Shown: positions 26,271 through 34,480 of the stretch, one piece after another
How the letters are laid out: the number at the start of each line of letters is the position of its first letter
Numbering within the stretch: position 1 is the stretch's first letter
NCBI GenBank assembly: GCA_000974665.1
Contig: BBSY01000003.1
Span: forward strand, 1,116,001 to 1,180,000
From: an alpha proteobacterium U9-1i
GTDB taxonomy: Bacteria > Pseudomonadota > Alphaproteobacteria > Caulobacterales > Aquidulcibacteraceae
DNA: 64,000 nucleotides
Direction: 5' to 3'
The notes under the pieces: model-generated
Databases searched by the model: none
The model's input: the letters and a program-made list of their open reading frames with translations, nothing else
Told to the model about the DNA's origin: nothing
Position numbers and translations under genes: made by a program

Positions 26271-27298
26271 GCGCGTCCACGATCACACTTGCAAACGTGC
26301 GCCGTTCGTACGGCGGCATCGCAGTCGTCGACGATGTGTCGCTCACCGCGCCCGCGGCCCAAGTACTCGCCCTGCTTGGTCCATCGGGCTCAGGCAAATC
26401 CACCATCCTGCGCCTCATCGCCGGCCTCGAACCGGTCGACGCCGGCGAGATCAAACTTGGCGATGAAACCATCTCAACGCCCACGCGCACCCAAGCGCCA
26501 GAACAACGCCGCGTCGGCATGGTATTTCAGGATTATGCGCTCTTCCCGCATCTGACCGCGCTCGCCAACGTGTCGTTCGGTCTCGACATCAAGCGCGCCA
26601 ATGATCAGTCGACGATCGACCGGCAGGCGCTCGCCTGGCTGGACCGTGTTGGCCTTGCTCATCGCGCCAAATCCTATCCGCACGAACTCTCCGGCGGCGA
26701 ACAACAGCGCGTAGCACTGGCACGCGCGCTCGCGCCGGGCCCGCGCGCGGTGCTGCTCGACGAGCCGTTTTCTGGCCTCGACCCGCTCCTGCGGTCCACC
26801 TTGCGCGAAACCGCGCTGGCGGCGATCAAGGATAGCGGCGCCACAGCCGTGTTCGTAACCCATGATTCCGAAGAAGCGTTGCTGGTGGCCGATCGCCTTG
26901 CGATCCTCAAAGCCGGCAAGCTGCTTCAGGAAGCAGCGCCACGCCACGCTTACGATCATCCCGCATCGCTTGACGCCGCCGCCGCGCTTGGCCCCGTCAA
27001 CGTGTTCCAGGGCGCCGTCGCCAACGGCCGCATCGCCACGCCGTTCGGTGACGTTCACGCGCCCGGCCTCCGCGAAGGCGACCGCGCACATGCCGTCGTG
27101 CGCCTCGAAGCGGTACAGCTCACGCCCGGAACGCAAGCACGCGTGATTGATCGCAGACCACACGGCGCCGATGATCTGGTGCGCATTGAAGCGGGAGCCG
27201 TAGTTTGGCGCGCATTGCTTTCGCCGCGCGTTCAAGTGGGTGAGCGCGTCGATGTCGCGCTTCAGGCCGCGGGCGTGTTCGCCTTCTCAGCTGCCTGA
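26267..27298 (+). CDS. Ferric iron ABC transporter, ATP-binding protein (FbpC-like)
   Basis: A 343-residue ATPase energising the importer. Walker A GPSGSGKST, Q-loop VFQDYALFPHLT, signature LSGGEQQRVALARAL, Walker B AVLLDEPFSGLDP and the H-loop VFVTHDSEEAL are intact. A C-terminal TOBE-like domain (about 240-340) is present, as in iron and spermidine importers. The last 37 bp overlap, tail to tail, with the methyltransferase-like gene on the other strand. Confidence 0.94.
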   Translation: MSASTITLANVRRSYGGIAVVDDVSLTAPAAQVLALLGPSGSGKSTILRLIAGLEPVDAGEIKLGDETISTPTRTQAPEQRRVGMVFQDYALFPHLTALANVSFGLDIKRANDQSTIDRQALAWLDRVGLAHRAKSYPHELSGGEQQRVALARALAPGPRAVLLDEPFSGLDPLLRSTLRETALAAIKDSGATAVFVTHDSEEALLVADRLAILKAGKLLQEAAPRHAYDHPASLDAAAALGPVNVFQGAVANGRIATPFGDVHAPGLREGDRAHAVVRLEAVQLTPGTQARVIDRRPHGADDLVRIEAGAVVWRALLSPRVQVGERVDVALQAAGVFAFSAA

Positions 27299-28275
27299 TC
27301 CGGCGCCGGCGTATCAAGCACGATTGCATCCGGGCCTTCCGTCGGACGGCGCACGATAATCCGCCGCCGCTCAAGCCGACGCTGCGCCAGCAATTTCATG
27401 CGCGTGCGCCAAGCCTCGGCCTCCCACGCCAATTCGCGCGCCACCGCCACTTCAAGCTTGGCCGCCTCGGCAAGCGCGCCACCCAGGCGCTTGAAACCCG
27501 CGCGCGCGTGCTCAAGGAATTCCTCGGTCAGATCCTCATCGCCTTCGACGACGAACCCGACATCTTTCAGATATTGCAGCACGTCGCTATGCGCGCGGAT
27601 TTGCGGTTCCGCGAACGAGGACGCAAACGCGGTCGCAAGTTCAGCGCTCTTCAAACCGACATACGCTTCGATCACCGCGCAGGCGCCGGGCTTTAGGCAC
27701 TTGATCAGCTGATGCGCCAGATGCGGCGGAAAACCAACGTATGCGAAATCGTCGACGCTCAGCAGGCCGTCATAAAGCGCCGCCTGCCACACATGCGCTT
27801 CAAGATCGATGCGCGTGACATTTACGCGTTCGTCGAGCTTGGCCTTGCGGACGCCGTGCTTTAGCGCGTCGAAACTTTCCTCACGCCACTCATACACGTC
27901 GATTTTGCCCGGATGCGCGCTCGCAAGCGCCGCGACCGGCCCCGACAATCCCGGCCCCAGAAACGCCAGCACGCCGTCGGGCGCGATGCCGATGCGCGCG
28001 GGCTCAAGCTTGTCGGCGGTGTCATCACCAGGACGCACACGGCCCGGCCCCCAAATCAAACTCAATGCCGCCAGCCGCGCTGGCATCTCGAATTCTGGTT
28101 CGTCGAACAGCGCGTCGGCGACGTCTTGGGGTTCGTTGTTGTTGGCGAGGCTCGCCTCGACGGCGGCCATGGCGGCGGCTTCGTCAAAATCGACGCCTTC
28201 CCACCACGCGCGAAGCCGCGCGCGCGTAAGCGCAAGTCTGCGCTTGTCGAACAGGGCGTTCAGTCCGGCAGCCAT
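27262..28275 (-). CDS. Methyltransferase-like protein
   Basis: A 337-residue cytosolic protein. The middle resembles a Rossmann-type SAM-dependent methyltransferase: LAFLGPGLSGPVAALASAHPGKIDVYEW (glycine-rich loop and acidic residue), then LDERVNVTRIDLEA, YDGLLSVDDFAYVGFPPHLAHQLIKCLKPG and a PQIRAHSDVLQYLKDVGFVV segment. About 75 N-terminal residues and a charged C-terminal helix are outside the fold. The catalytic target is unknown. Its 3' end overlaps the fbpC-like gene by 37 bp. Confidence 0.65.
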   Translation of the reverse strand: MAAGLNALFDKRRLALTRARLRAWWEGVDFDEAAAMAAVEASLANNNEPQDVADALFDEPEFEMPARLAALSLIWGPGRVRPGDDTADKLEPARIGIAPDGVLAFLGPGLSGPVAALASAHPGKIDVYEWREESFDALKHGVRKAKLDERVNVTRIDLEAHVWQAALYDGLLSVDDFAYVGFPPHLAHQLIKCLKPGACAVIEAYVGLKSAELATAFASSFAEPQIRAHSDVLQYLKDVGFVVEGDEDLTEEFLEHARAGFKRLGGALAEAAKLEVAVARELAWEAEAWRTRMKLLAQRRLERRRIIVRRPTEGPDAIVLDTPAPDQAAEKANTPAA

Positions 28276-28301
28276 AGTAGCCGGACTTTAGCGTGCGCTC
28301 G

Positions 28302-29375
28302 TTAATGATTTGCTTGGGCCGAAGCCGTTTGCGACCGATCTTCACGTTCTATTAATGCCGGACTTTGCGACGGAAACGGCGCGCTAGGCTCCTGCAAAAA
28401 CGAGAGAATATCGTTGAACACCACTTCCCGGCCGAGATCGCGCAACAGCATGTGGTAGCCCTCAGCATACACGGCCGTTCGCGCCGTCTCCGGCAGGCGC
28501 CGCGCCGCCCGAAGCGCCGAGGCGCGCGGGATGATCTGGTCGCGCGCACCGTACAGGAACGCCACATCGCCATTGAGATTGCTGGAGCGGCGCGAGGCTG
28601 TCTCCATCATCCCCACCAACCCGTACACCGCATCGATGCGGGTACGGAAGATCATGTTCTGGTCACGCCCAATGCGCCGCAACATCTCGCGATTGTCCGA
28701 CGGCACGATGCGGCGCTGCACGTTGCGCGGCGCCGAAACCGGGCGCCACGGAAACGTGTGCGCGCCTACCCACAAGGTTGCCGCGTAATGCTCGGGCAGC
28801 GTTGACCAACCCCACACGGCGGGCGCCACCAGGATCAACCGATCGATCGCCGGCGCGTCGGGCGCGCCGAACGTCGCGATCGCGGTCGCCGCGCCCATGC
28901 TATCGCCGACCACCGCGATCTTCGCGTGCGGATGTAGCCGCCGCGCCGCGGCGACCGCGGTGCGCACGTCCTCCGTCATCAGGCGCTGGCCGCCCCATAC
29001 GCCACGCCGTGGAGACCGGCCGAAGCCGCGCGCATCATACGCGTAGGTCGCAACGCCGCGCTCCGCGAACCAGGGACCCGAAAGATAAAAAGCCTCCGCG
29101 TAATCGTTCATGCCGTGCAAGCCGATGATCACCGCCCAAGGTTCAGCATCAGGTGTCCACGCCGAGAGGCCGAGCTCAGCGCCGTCGAACGAATAGAATT
29201 TATGGGCCGCTACATCGAAGCGCGGCCCCTCGTACGTCGCGAGCGGCGAATGCGCGCGCTGCACAGTCGGCACGCACGCAGAAAGCAAAGCTAGCGCCAA
29301 GACTCCCCCTCCTCTTGAGAGGAGGGGGCCGGGGGGTGGGGTGAAGCGCCGAGGCTTGCAAGCTTCACCCAACAT
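28302..29375 (-). CDS. Lipoprotein alpha/beta hydrolase (monoacylglycerol lipase-like)
   Basis: Serine hydrolase with HGMNDYAEAF (oxyanion strand), YDARGFGRSPRRGVWGG, nucleophile elbow GDSMGAA, acid in GARDQIIP and histidine in EGYHMLLRD, the pattern of monoacylglycerol lipase/PldB-like enzymes. A lipobox LLSAC suggests membrane anchoring. The 5' end is unusual: the signal peptide begins inside a palindromic repeat. With the ATG at 29375, the basic n-region (CKPRRFTPPPG) is repeat-derived. A TTG at 29300, with a purine-rich SD provided by the repeat, would give a signal lacking basic residues. The true start is uncertain. Confidence 0.75.
   Translation of the reverse strand: MLGEACKPRRFTPPPGPLLSRGGGVLALALLSACVPTVQRAHSPLATYEGPRFDVAAHKFYSFDGAELGLSAWTPDAEPWAVIIGLHGMNDYAEAFYLSGPWFAERGVATYAYDARGFGRSPRRGVWGGQRLMTEDVRTAVAAARRLHPHAKIAVVGDSMGAATAIATFGAPDAPAIDRLILVAPAVWGWSTLPEHYAATLWVGAHTFPWRPVSAPRNVQRRIVPSDNREMLRRIGRDQNMIFRTRIDAVYGLVGMMETASRRSSNLNGDVAFLYGARDQIIPRASALRAARRLPETARTAVYAEGYHMLLRDLGREVVFNDILSFLQEPSAPFPSQSPALIEREDRSQTASAQANH
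29303..29343. repeat. Palindromic repeat, left arm of an inverted pair
   Basis: CCCCCTCCTCT followed by its complement AGAGGAGGGGG, then a GGGGGGTGGGGTG tail. The same unit occurs in reverse orientation at 29420-29461. It lies inside the reading frame of the hydrolase 5' end. Confidence 0.8.
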
Positions 29376-29419
29376 TGAACCGGCGAACACAAACAGCGCG
29401 CGTATCTGCAAACGCAGCG

Positions 29420-29461
29420 TCACACCCCACCCCCTACCCCCTCCTCTCAAGAGGAGGGGGA
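29420..29461. repeat. Palindromic repeat, right arm of an inverted pair
   Basis: Near-identical reverse-complement copy of the unit at 29303-29343, with a 76-bp spacer between. Its bases supply the last codons (Leu-Ser-Pro-Ser-Ser) and stop of the uracil-DNA-glycosylase-like gene. The paired layout resembles REP/BIME elements. Confidence 0.8.
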
Positions 29462-30070
29462 GAGAACGCGCATCACACGTTTGCGCAATTCTGGAACCAA
29501 TTCCGCTTCGAACCATGGGTTTCGCTTCAGCCATCCAGTGTTCCGCCATGATGGATGCGGCAATGGCAAAACATCGTCGGGATAATCGCGCCACGCCGCG
29601 ACCGTTTCCGACAATGTCCGCCCCGCCGCATCGCCCAAATGATACCGATGCGCGTACGCTCCGACCAGCAATGTCAGCCGCACCTGCTTCAGCAGCGGCA
29701 AAAGCCTTCCCCGCCACAACGGCGCGCACTCACGCCGCGGCGGCAAATCCGCGCCCTTCACCGTGCCGGGAAAGCAAAACCCCATCGCCGCCACGGCGAC
29801 ATGCTCCCGTGCGTAAAACGCGTCGCGATCCAATCCCATCCACGCCCGCAGCCGATCACCGGAGCGATCGTTCCACGGAATGCCGGTTTCGTGCACGATC
29901 CGTCCCGGGGCCTGCCCCGCAATCAAAATCCTCGCCTTCGGATGCACCCAAACCACCGGACGCGGCTCGTGCGGCAGCACGCAAGCGCGGCACGCGCGGA
30001 TCTCCGCCACCAAGTCTTCGAGGGCCCCGACCATCGCTCCCTCTTTCGCGTCTAGATTTTGGCTCGACAA
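29447..30070 (-). CDS. Uracil-DNA glycosylase family protein
   Basis: A 207-residue UDG-superfamily protein. Motif 1 appears as AGQAPGR (51-57) with ETGIPWNDRSGDRLRAWM, the middle as GFCFPGTVKGADLPPRRECAPLW, and the C-terminal DNA-binding block as LPHPSWRN (170-177). Two N-terminal cysteines (CRAC) remain, but the full four-cysteine Fe-S set of family 4 enzymes is not evident, so activity may differ from classical UDG. The ATG at 30070 is used; 30034 is possible. The C-terminus is encoded by a palindromic repeat, so the original end may have been altered. Confidence 0.8.
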   Translation of the reverse strand: MSSQNLDAKEGAMVGALEDLVAEIRACRACVLPHEPRPVVWVHPKARILIAGQAPGRIVHETGIPWNDRSGDRLRAWMGLDRDAFYAREHVAVAAMGFCFPGTVKGADLPPRRECAPLWRGRLLPLLKQVRLTLLVGAYAHRYHLGDAAGRTLSETVAAWRDYPDDVLPLPHPSWRNTGWLKRNPWFEAELVPELRKRVMRVLSPSS

Positions 30071-30114
30071 GCGCGCGCCGCAGCGGGACGCTGCATTAAT
30101 TCGGGGGAGGCTGG

Positions 30115-31401
30115 ATGCGGTGGCTTTGGGTGCTCGGCGCTGTCGGTGCGGTATGCCTCGGCCTAACCGGATGCGTCACCGCGATGCTGCCCGTGGTGAA
30201 GCTCGATCCCGCGTTCGCCCCCGCCGCTCCGCCCGCTCTGCTCGGCGCCTTCGCCGACGATCTCGCGATCACCACGCGCGCCGAGTGGGAAGCGCGCCGC
30301 GCACCGTTGCTGCGCGCGCGTTTCGCGGCCGAAGTGTACGGCCCCTACCCCACCAACGTCGCCCCGCCCCGCGTGCTCTCGCGTGACCCCATCGCCTACG
30401 AGCGCCTTGCCGACATCGCCACCGTCGAGCAATGGAGCGTCGCCGTCGGCAACGAGGACACGCCGCCGCACTTCAACATGGTGCTGGTGCTGCCGCGCGG
30501 CGCCAGCACCCGCACGCCCCTCATCATCATGCAAAATTTCTGCGGCAACCGCGCCGCACTGCCCGACGCGCCAGCCGAAATCGCTGGCCCGCTCACCGAA
30601 GTGCTTTGGGTGTGCGACGCCAACTGGGCCCACCCGCTGATCGAAATGCCGTTCGGCCGCTACATCAACGCGCCGCCCTACGCCGACATCCTCGCGCGCG
30701 GATACGGCCTCGCCATGTTCTACGCCGGCGATGTCGTCGCCGACACCGTTTCCGGCGCGCCCGACGGCATGCGCAAACTCTACGGCGCTGACGCGCCCGA
30801 TGCCGGCGCCATCGCCGCATGGGCGTGGCTCTACAGCCAAGCCTACGACGTGCTCGCCGCGGACCCGCGCATCGACGCCGCGCGCATCGCCATCTGGGGC
30901 CATTCGCGCAACGGCAAAGCCGCGCTCTACGCCGGCGCGCTCGACCATCGCTTCGCCGCCATCATCGCACACCAATCAGGGCGCGGCGGCGCCGCACTCT
31001 CCAGCGGAACCGAGGGCGAAAGCATCGCCAAGATGATCGAAGCGTTTCCGCACTGGTTCGCGCCAGCCTACGCCAACGCCCCTTCATCGCCAGCGATGGA
31101 CCAACACCAGCTTCTTGCGCTCAATGCGCCAACGCCGGTGCTGCTCGGCAACGGCGCGCGCGACGCGTGGGCCGATCCGCACGCCGCGTGGGCGGCCGCG
31201 CAAGCCGCGAGCCCCGCCTACGGGCTTTATGACGTCGAAGGCTTCTCGCAAACCGAAATGCGCAACGCCAACGTCAACGCCAACCTCGCTTATTTCATGC
31301 GCCCCGGCCTTCACGGCGTGTACGAGGAGGATTGGCGCGTATTCCTGGATTTCCTCGACGCCCATCTCGGCGCGTCACGCACGCAAGGAGCAGCACGATG
31401 A
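30115..31401 (+). CDS. CE15-like (glucuronoyl esterase family) lipoprotein hydrolase
   Basis: A 428-residue exported alpha/beta hydrolase. The signal MRWLWVLGAVGAVCLGLTGC ends in a lipobox (Cys20). The nucleophile motif GHSRNGKAALYAGALDHRF (Ser264) and the following HQSGRGGAAL closely match carbohydrate esterase family 15, which cleaves lignin-glucuronoyl esters. In characterised members the motif reads GCSRxGK; here His replaces Cys. The start has a strong GGGGGAGG. The stop overlaps the next gene (ATGA). Substrate is inferred; other exported esterases of this fold are possible. Confidence 0.78.
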   Translation: MRWLWVLGAVGAVCLGLTGCVTAMLPVVKLDPAFAPAAPPALLGAFADDLAITTRAEWEARRAPLLRARFAAEVYGPYPTNVAPPRVLSRDPIAYERLADIATVEQWSVAVGNEDTPPHFNMVLVLPRGASTRTPLIIMQNFCGNRAALPDAPAEIAGPLTEVLWVCDANWAHPLIEMPFGRYINAPPYADILARGYGLAMFYAGDVVADTVSGAPDGMRKLYGADAPDAGAIAAWAWLYSQAYDVLAADPRIDAARIAIWGHSRNGKAALYAGALDHRFAAIIAHQSGRGGAALSSGTEGESIAKMIEAFPHWFAPAYANAPSSPAMDQHQLLALNAPTPVLLGNGARDAWADPHAAWAAAQAASPAYGLYDVEGFSQTEMRNANVNANLAYFMRPGLHGVYEEDWRVFLDFLDAHLGASRTQGAAR

Positions 31402-31952
31402 ACAAACGCCTCGCCGCCCTCGCCCTGGCATTCACACTGGTCGCCGCCACCGCCTCGGCGCAGGTTCAGCGCCTTCCAACACTGCCGCCCACAGAACAAC
31501 AACAACGCGCGCAAGACGCCATTCGCCGGCAACAAGCCGACGAGGCCGCCCGCGCAGCCGAGGCCGAGCGTCAACGGCTAGAGCAAATCAACCGCGAGGC
31601 AGAAGCCGAACGCAACCGTGTACACGCCTACAATTTCACCTGCCGCGTCACGCAAATCATCGTCCGCGCCAGCGACCTCACGATCAGCTGCGATGAGGTG
31701 CGCAACCGATTGCGCAACACCGGCTCTGTTTATACGGGCACGGCAATTCGCGGCAGCACGGCGTCAATCTACGTTGATTACGCCGCCAGCCCGGCGTTCG
31801 CTACGATGGCCGCGGAGGTCGCGGCTATCTCCTATGCCGATCGCTCACGTTTGCGGATCGAGTCCATAACCCAGCCGAACGACAACAAGCACTGGCTCAC
31901 GCAGATCTCGATCGATCGCGGCGAAGGCTGCTCGCCCGCTTGCCCGCCCTGA
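31398..31952 (+). CDS. Exported coiled-coil-containing hypothetical protein
   Basis: A 184-residue secreted protein. Signal peptide to about residue 21 (LVAATASA-QVQR), then a Gln/Ala/Glu/Arg-rich coiled coil (about 33-75), then a compact C-terminal domain with cysteines at YNFTCRVTQI, LTISCDEV and CSPACPP. No family recognised. It is coupled to the CE15-like gene by ATGA with AAGGAG just upstream, so the two are probably co-exported; a periplasmic partner role is only an inference. Confidence 0.75.
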   Translation: MNKRLAALALAFTLVAATASAQVQRLPTLPPTEQQQRAQDAIRRQQADEAARAAEAERQRLEQINREAEAERNRVHAYNFTCRVTQIIVRASDLTISCDEVRNRLRNTGSVYTGTAIRGSTASIYVDYAASPAFATMAAEVAAISYADRSRLRIESITQPNDNKHWLTQISIDRGEGCSPACPP

Positions 31953-31962
31953 TCCGGCGGCG

Positions 31963-32628
31963 TCAGCAAATCTGCCGGCGCGAGCCGCTTTCCATGCGCC
32001 GTGGAGTGCAAGCGATCGCGACGCTTCGCGTTTCGCGCAAGCGCACCTGACCGCGCACGCGGTTGCTCGCTTCGACCGCAGCGCGCGCGTCGGCGGCGTC
32101 CAGCCGCCACAGCGAAGCCGTCGCGGTGGCGTTCGTCTCGTCCAAATGCGCCTGCCAAATGCCGAGATACACCGTCTCGCCCGGCGCCACTTCGAATGTC
32201 GGCCGCTCCGGCCCGACCACCACGCCATTGGCGAAATAACTGATGCGCCGCTCGTTCAACTCGGCGAACACACTGTCGAGCGCGTACGTTCCCGGCGGCG
32301 TCTCGACGAACGTGAACTCACCGGGAATGCCGCGCACGCGCACAGTGCCGCGCACGCTGGTCCGCGCCTCGAACGCCTGGTCGTCGTCCCACACCGGGAA
32401 CGCTTCGGCCCCCGGCTCGACCCTCCGCCACAACATCGAATAGGCGGGCTCAGCCATGCTCGCGCTTTCGGCGACGCCGATAATCACCAAGGCAGACGCT
32501 TCGCGGGCGGCGGGCGCCGTCACAGTCTCGACAGCCGCGGGCGGCGCGTCGGTCACCACAACCGCCTCATTCGCGGCCGCACATTGCGCCAGCGCCAACG
32601 ACGCGAAGGCTGCGAACAAGAACCGCAT
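31963..32628 (-). CDS. Hypothetical lipoprotein
   Basis: A 221-residue predicted lipoprotein: MRFLFAAFASLALAQC ends in a lipobox at Cys16. After an Ala/Val-rich linker comes a beta-rich region (GTVRVRGIPGEFTFVETPPGTYALDSVF, PTFEVAPGETVYLGIWQ) that resembles small envelope beta-sandwich domains. No catalytic motif is visible. The start at 32628 is chosen for the signal peptide; the longer open frame is antisense to the thioesterase gene. Converges on the coiled-coil protein gene with 10 bp between stops. Confidence 0.72.
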   Translation of the reverse strand: MRFLFAAFASLALAQCAAANEAVVVTDAPPAAVETVTAPAAREASALVIIGVAESASMAEPAYSMLWRRVEPGAEAFPVWDDDQAFEARTSVRGTVRVRGIPGEFTFVETPPGTYALDSVFAELNERRISYFANGVVVGPERPTFEVAPGETVYLGIWQAHLDETNATATASLWRLDAADARAAVEASNRVRGQVRLRETRSVAIACTPRRMESGSRRQIC

Positions 32629-32697
32629 GCAAATCCCCAAGCCTTGCCCCAGCGTGCTTAGCATGCCACCTGCGCCCCCGCATCTTGGAGAAATTCT

Positions 32698-33159
32698 ATG
32701 GGCGAACAACCGTCTGAGCACCCCTTCGGCGCCCCCGCTCAGCTCACCGAGGGCCCCTTTGCCGGTTGGTGGACCTGGGGGGGCGGCGCCGATCCTTACG
32801 AGACGGTGCTCGGCCCGTTTTGCTTCAAAGTCGAAGACGGACGCACGCGCTCGGCTTTTCAGCCTCGCCACGAGCATTTGAACGGCTCCGGCGCCATTCA
32901 TGGCGGCGCCTTGATGAGCTTCGCTGATTTCTCGCTTTTCTCCATCGCCCACAATGCTTTGGCCAACAATGTGAAGGCGGTGACGCTGACCTGCAATTGC
33001 GAGTTCCTGAGCGCGGGCACACTCGACGGCGGCATCGTCGAAGCGTCGGGTGAAGTGTTGCGCGACACCAGATCGCTGGTGTTCGTCCGCGGACTTGTCA
33101 CACAAGCTTCACGCCCAGTGCTTGCATTTTCCGGCACGCTCAAGAAGATCGGCGCTTAA
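32698..33159 (+). CDS. PaaI-family hotdog thioesterase
   Basis: A 153-residue cytosolic acyl-CoA thioesterase of the hotdog fold. The family core HLNGSGAIHGGALMSFADFSLF holds the catalytic-region HGG, followed by VTLTCNCEFLSAG and the C-terminal strand PVLAFSGTLKKIG. Family members hydrolyse phenylacetyl-CoA or other acyl-CoAs; the substrate here is unknown. Monocistronic: divergent from the lipoprotein gene (69 bp) and 38 bp before the CHAD gene. Confidence 0.85.
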   Translation: MGEQPSEHPFGAPAQLTEGPFAGWWTWGGGADPYETVLGPFCFKVEDGRTRSAFQPRHEHLNGSGAIHGGALMSFADFSLFSIAHNALANNVKAVTLTCNCEFLSAGTLDGGIVEASGEVLRDTRSLVFVRGLVTQASRPVLAFSGTLKKIGA

Positions 33160-33197
33160 TCCGCACGGATTGCGGGAGCCTTCAGGGGGCTTTGGAT

Positions 33198-34004
33198 ATG
33201 CGTTCGCCAAAGGCGACGTTCGATTTGCGCGCGGCCTTGTCTGAAGAAATCCGCAACGCGCTCGTTGAATTCGAAACCGCGCCGGACAAACCAAAGGCGG
33301 TGCACCGCTGCCGCGTGCGTTTGAAGCGCGCGCGGTCGCTTGCCCGCATCGGCCGCACCTGCGCGCCTGGCTTGGCGAATGTGTTCAATCAATCGGCGCG
33401 AAGCTTGATGCACACGCTCGCGCACGCCCGCGATTTCGCCGCGCTTGCCGAAACCGCGCGCGGCTTGGGCGACAAATCCGGTGCAAAAACCGCCGCCGCG
33501 CTCAATGCGGTTGCGGCCTCCTTTGACGCCCGCCGCGCCTCGCTGCCAGCGATGAACCTCGACGCCACGCGCGCCGCATTGCGTGATCTGATGGCGTTGG
33601 CGCAAGTCTGGCCGGAGGCGTCGGCTCGCCAGATCGATCGCGGCGCCCGCCGCATCATCCGCCGCGCCCGCATCGCGCACCGCCGTGGCGACGGCCATCG
33701 CACCGCGCAACGCCGCCACGAATGGCGCAAGCGTGAAAAGGATCGCCTTTACGCCGTGACGTTGCTGGGCGAATCCTGGCCCGACGATCGCGCCCGCCGC
33801 GCCGGCCTCAACGAACGCTTGAGCGACATGCTCGGCCGCGAACGCGATGTGCTTCTGCTGATCGACCACATCGAAGCCGAACCCTATCTCGCCGGTGGCG
33901 AGGAAGCTGCAAAGCGCGCGCTCAAACGCCTCAAGCGCCGCGAGAAGCGCCTCGCCAAACGCGCCGACGCTCTGGGCGCTAAGCTGCACGAGGGCCGGGC
34001 TTAA
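33198..34004 (+). CDS. CHAD domain protein
   Basis: A 268-residue, strongly basic, all-helical protein with conserved histidines, which is the CHAD fold that binds inorganic polyphosphate. Landmarks: KAVHRCRVRLKRARSLARI (first conserved His), HTLAHARDFAALAE, HEWRKREKDRLYAV and LGRERDVLLLIDHIEAE. No CYTH triphosphatase domain is fused. The ATG at 33198 is preferred to a TTG 6 bp earlier. The stop overlaps the opposite-strand membrane gene by 4 bp. A polyphosphate-granule association is family knowledge, not shown here. Confidence 0.85.
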   Translation: MRSPKATFDLRAALSEEIRNALVEFETAPDKPKAVHRCRVRLKRARSLARIGRTCAPGLANVFNQSARSLMHTLAHARDFAALAETARGLGDKSGAKTAAALNAVAASFDARRASLPAMNLDATRAALRDLMALAQVWPEASARQIDRGARRIIRRARIAHRRGDGHRTAQRRHEWRKREKDRLYAVTLLGESWPDDRARRAGLNERLSDMLGRERDVLLLIDHIEAEPYLAGGEEAAKRALKRLKRREKRLAKRADALGAKLHEGRA

Positions 34005-34474
34005 GCGACGGACCGTCCCGCATAGAGCGCGCGCCACTCTTCGATGCGCTTGGTGGTTTCCCGCGCGGGCAGATCGCCGAACACGCACAAAATCCGCCGC
34101 CCAAGCATTTGACTCGCGCGCTCCTCCAGCGCACGCGGCGCATCCAAAGGAAAGGCAAACCAGAACGTTTGGACGAACAGAAAGCTTGGCAGCGGCGATG
34201 GCGCGATCGTCAGCGGTCCCATGCGCGCCCACTCAAAGCGCTCGGCACGGCCTAAAGTGTGATGCACGAGCGCGTCGGCCGTGAGCTCCAGCCGCCACCG
34301 TTCGCGCATCAGGCCCGCCGCGCCCGCCGCGGCCAGCGGAAGAAACGCAATCGCCGCGAACAAGATCGGCTTGGTTTGCCAACTCTGCCAATGCAGCCAC
34401 AGCGAAAGCGCCAGCAGCATCCAAAGCGGCGCAAACAGGCGCAGCACTTTTGCCGGATGTACCGGAAAGCTCAT
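34001..34474 (-). CDS. Membrane protein of unknown function (two helices plus PH-like domain)
   Basis: A 157-residue protein with two N-terminal membrane helices (about 14-28 and 36-56), then a soluble domain whose strands (RWRLELTADALVHHTLGRAERFEWARMG) look PH-like, similar to small DUF2244/YcxB-like proteins. No active-site motif. Convergent with the CHAD gene, 4-bp overlap; the next gene upstream (homocysteine methyltransferase) ends 6 bp before it, so it may be the last gene of that leftward operon. Confidence 0.68.
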   Translation of the reverse strand: MSFPVHPAKVLRLFAPLWMLLALSLWLHWQSWQTKPILFAAIAFLPLAAAGAAGLMRERWRLELTADALVHHTLGRAERFEWARMGPLTIAPSPLPSFLFVQTFWFAFPLDAPRALEERASQMLGRRILCVFGDLPARETTKRIEEWRALYAGRSVA

Positions 34475-34480
34475 GGGCCT

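Noticed and set aside
29376-29729. Further N-terminal extension of the lipoprotein hydrolase
   Set aside because: It runs through the second repeat and antisense parts of the UDG gene region; only the region from 29375 on can make a signal peptide.
33156-34232. 358-codon leftward frame antisense to the CHAD gene
   Set aside because: Low-complexity Ala/Gly/Arg shadow; the CHAD frame has a clear family pattern on the other strand.
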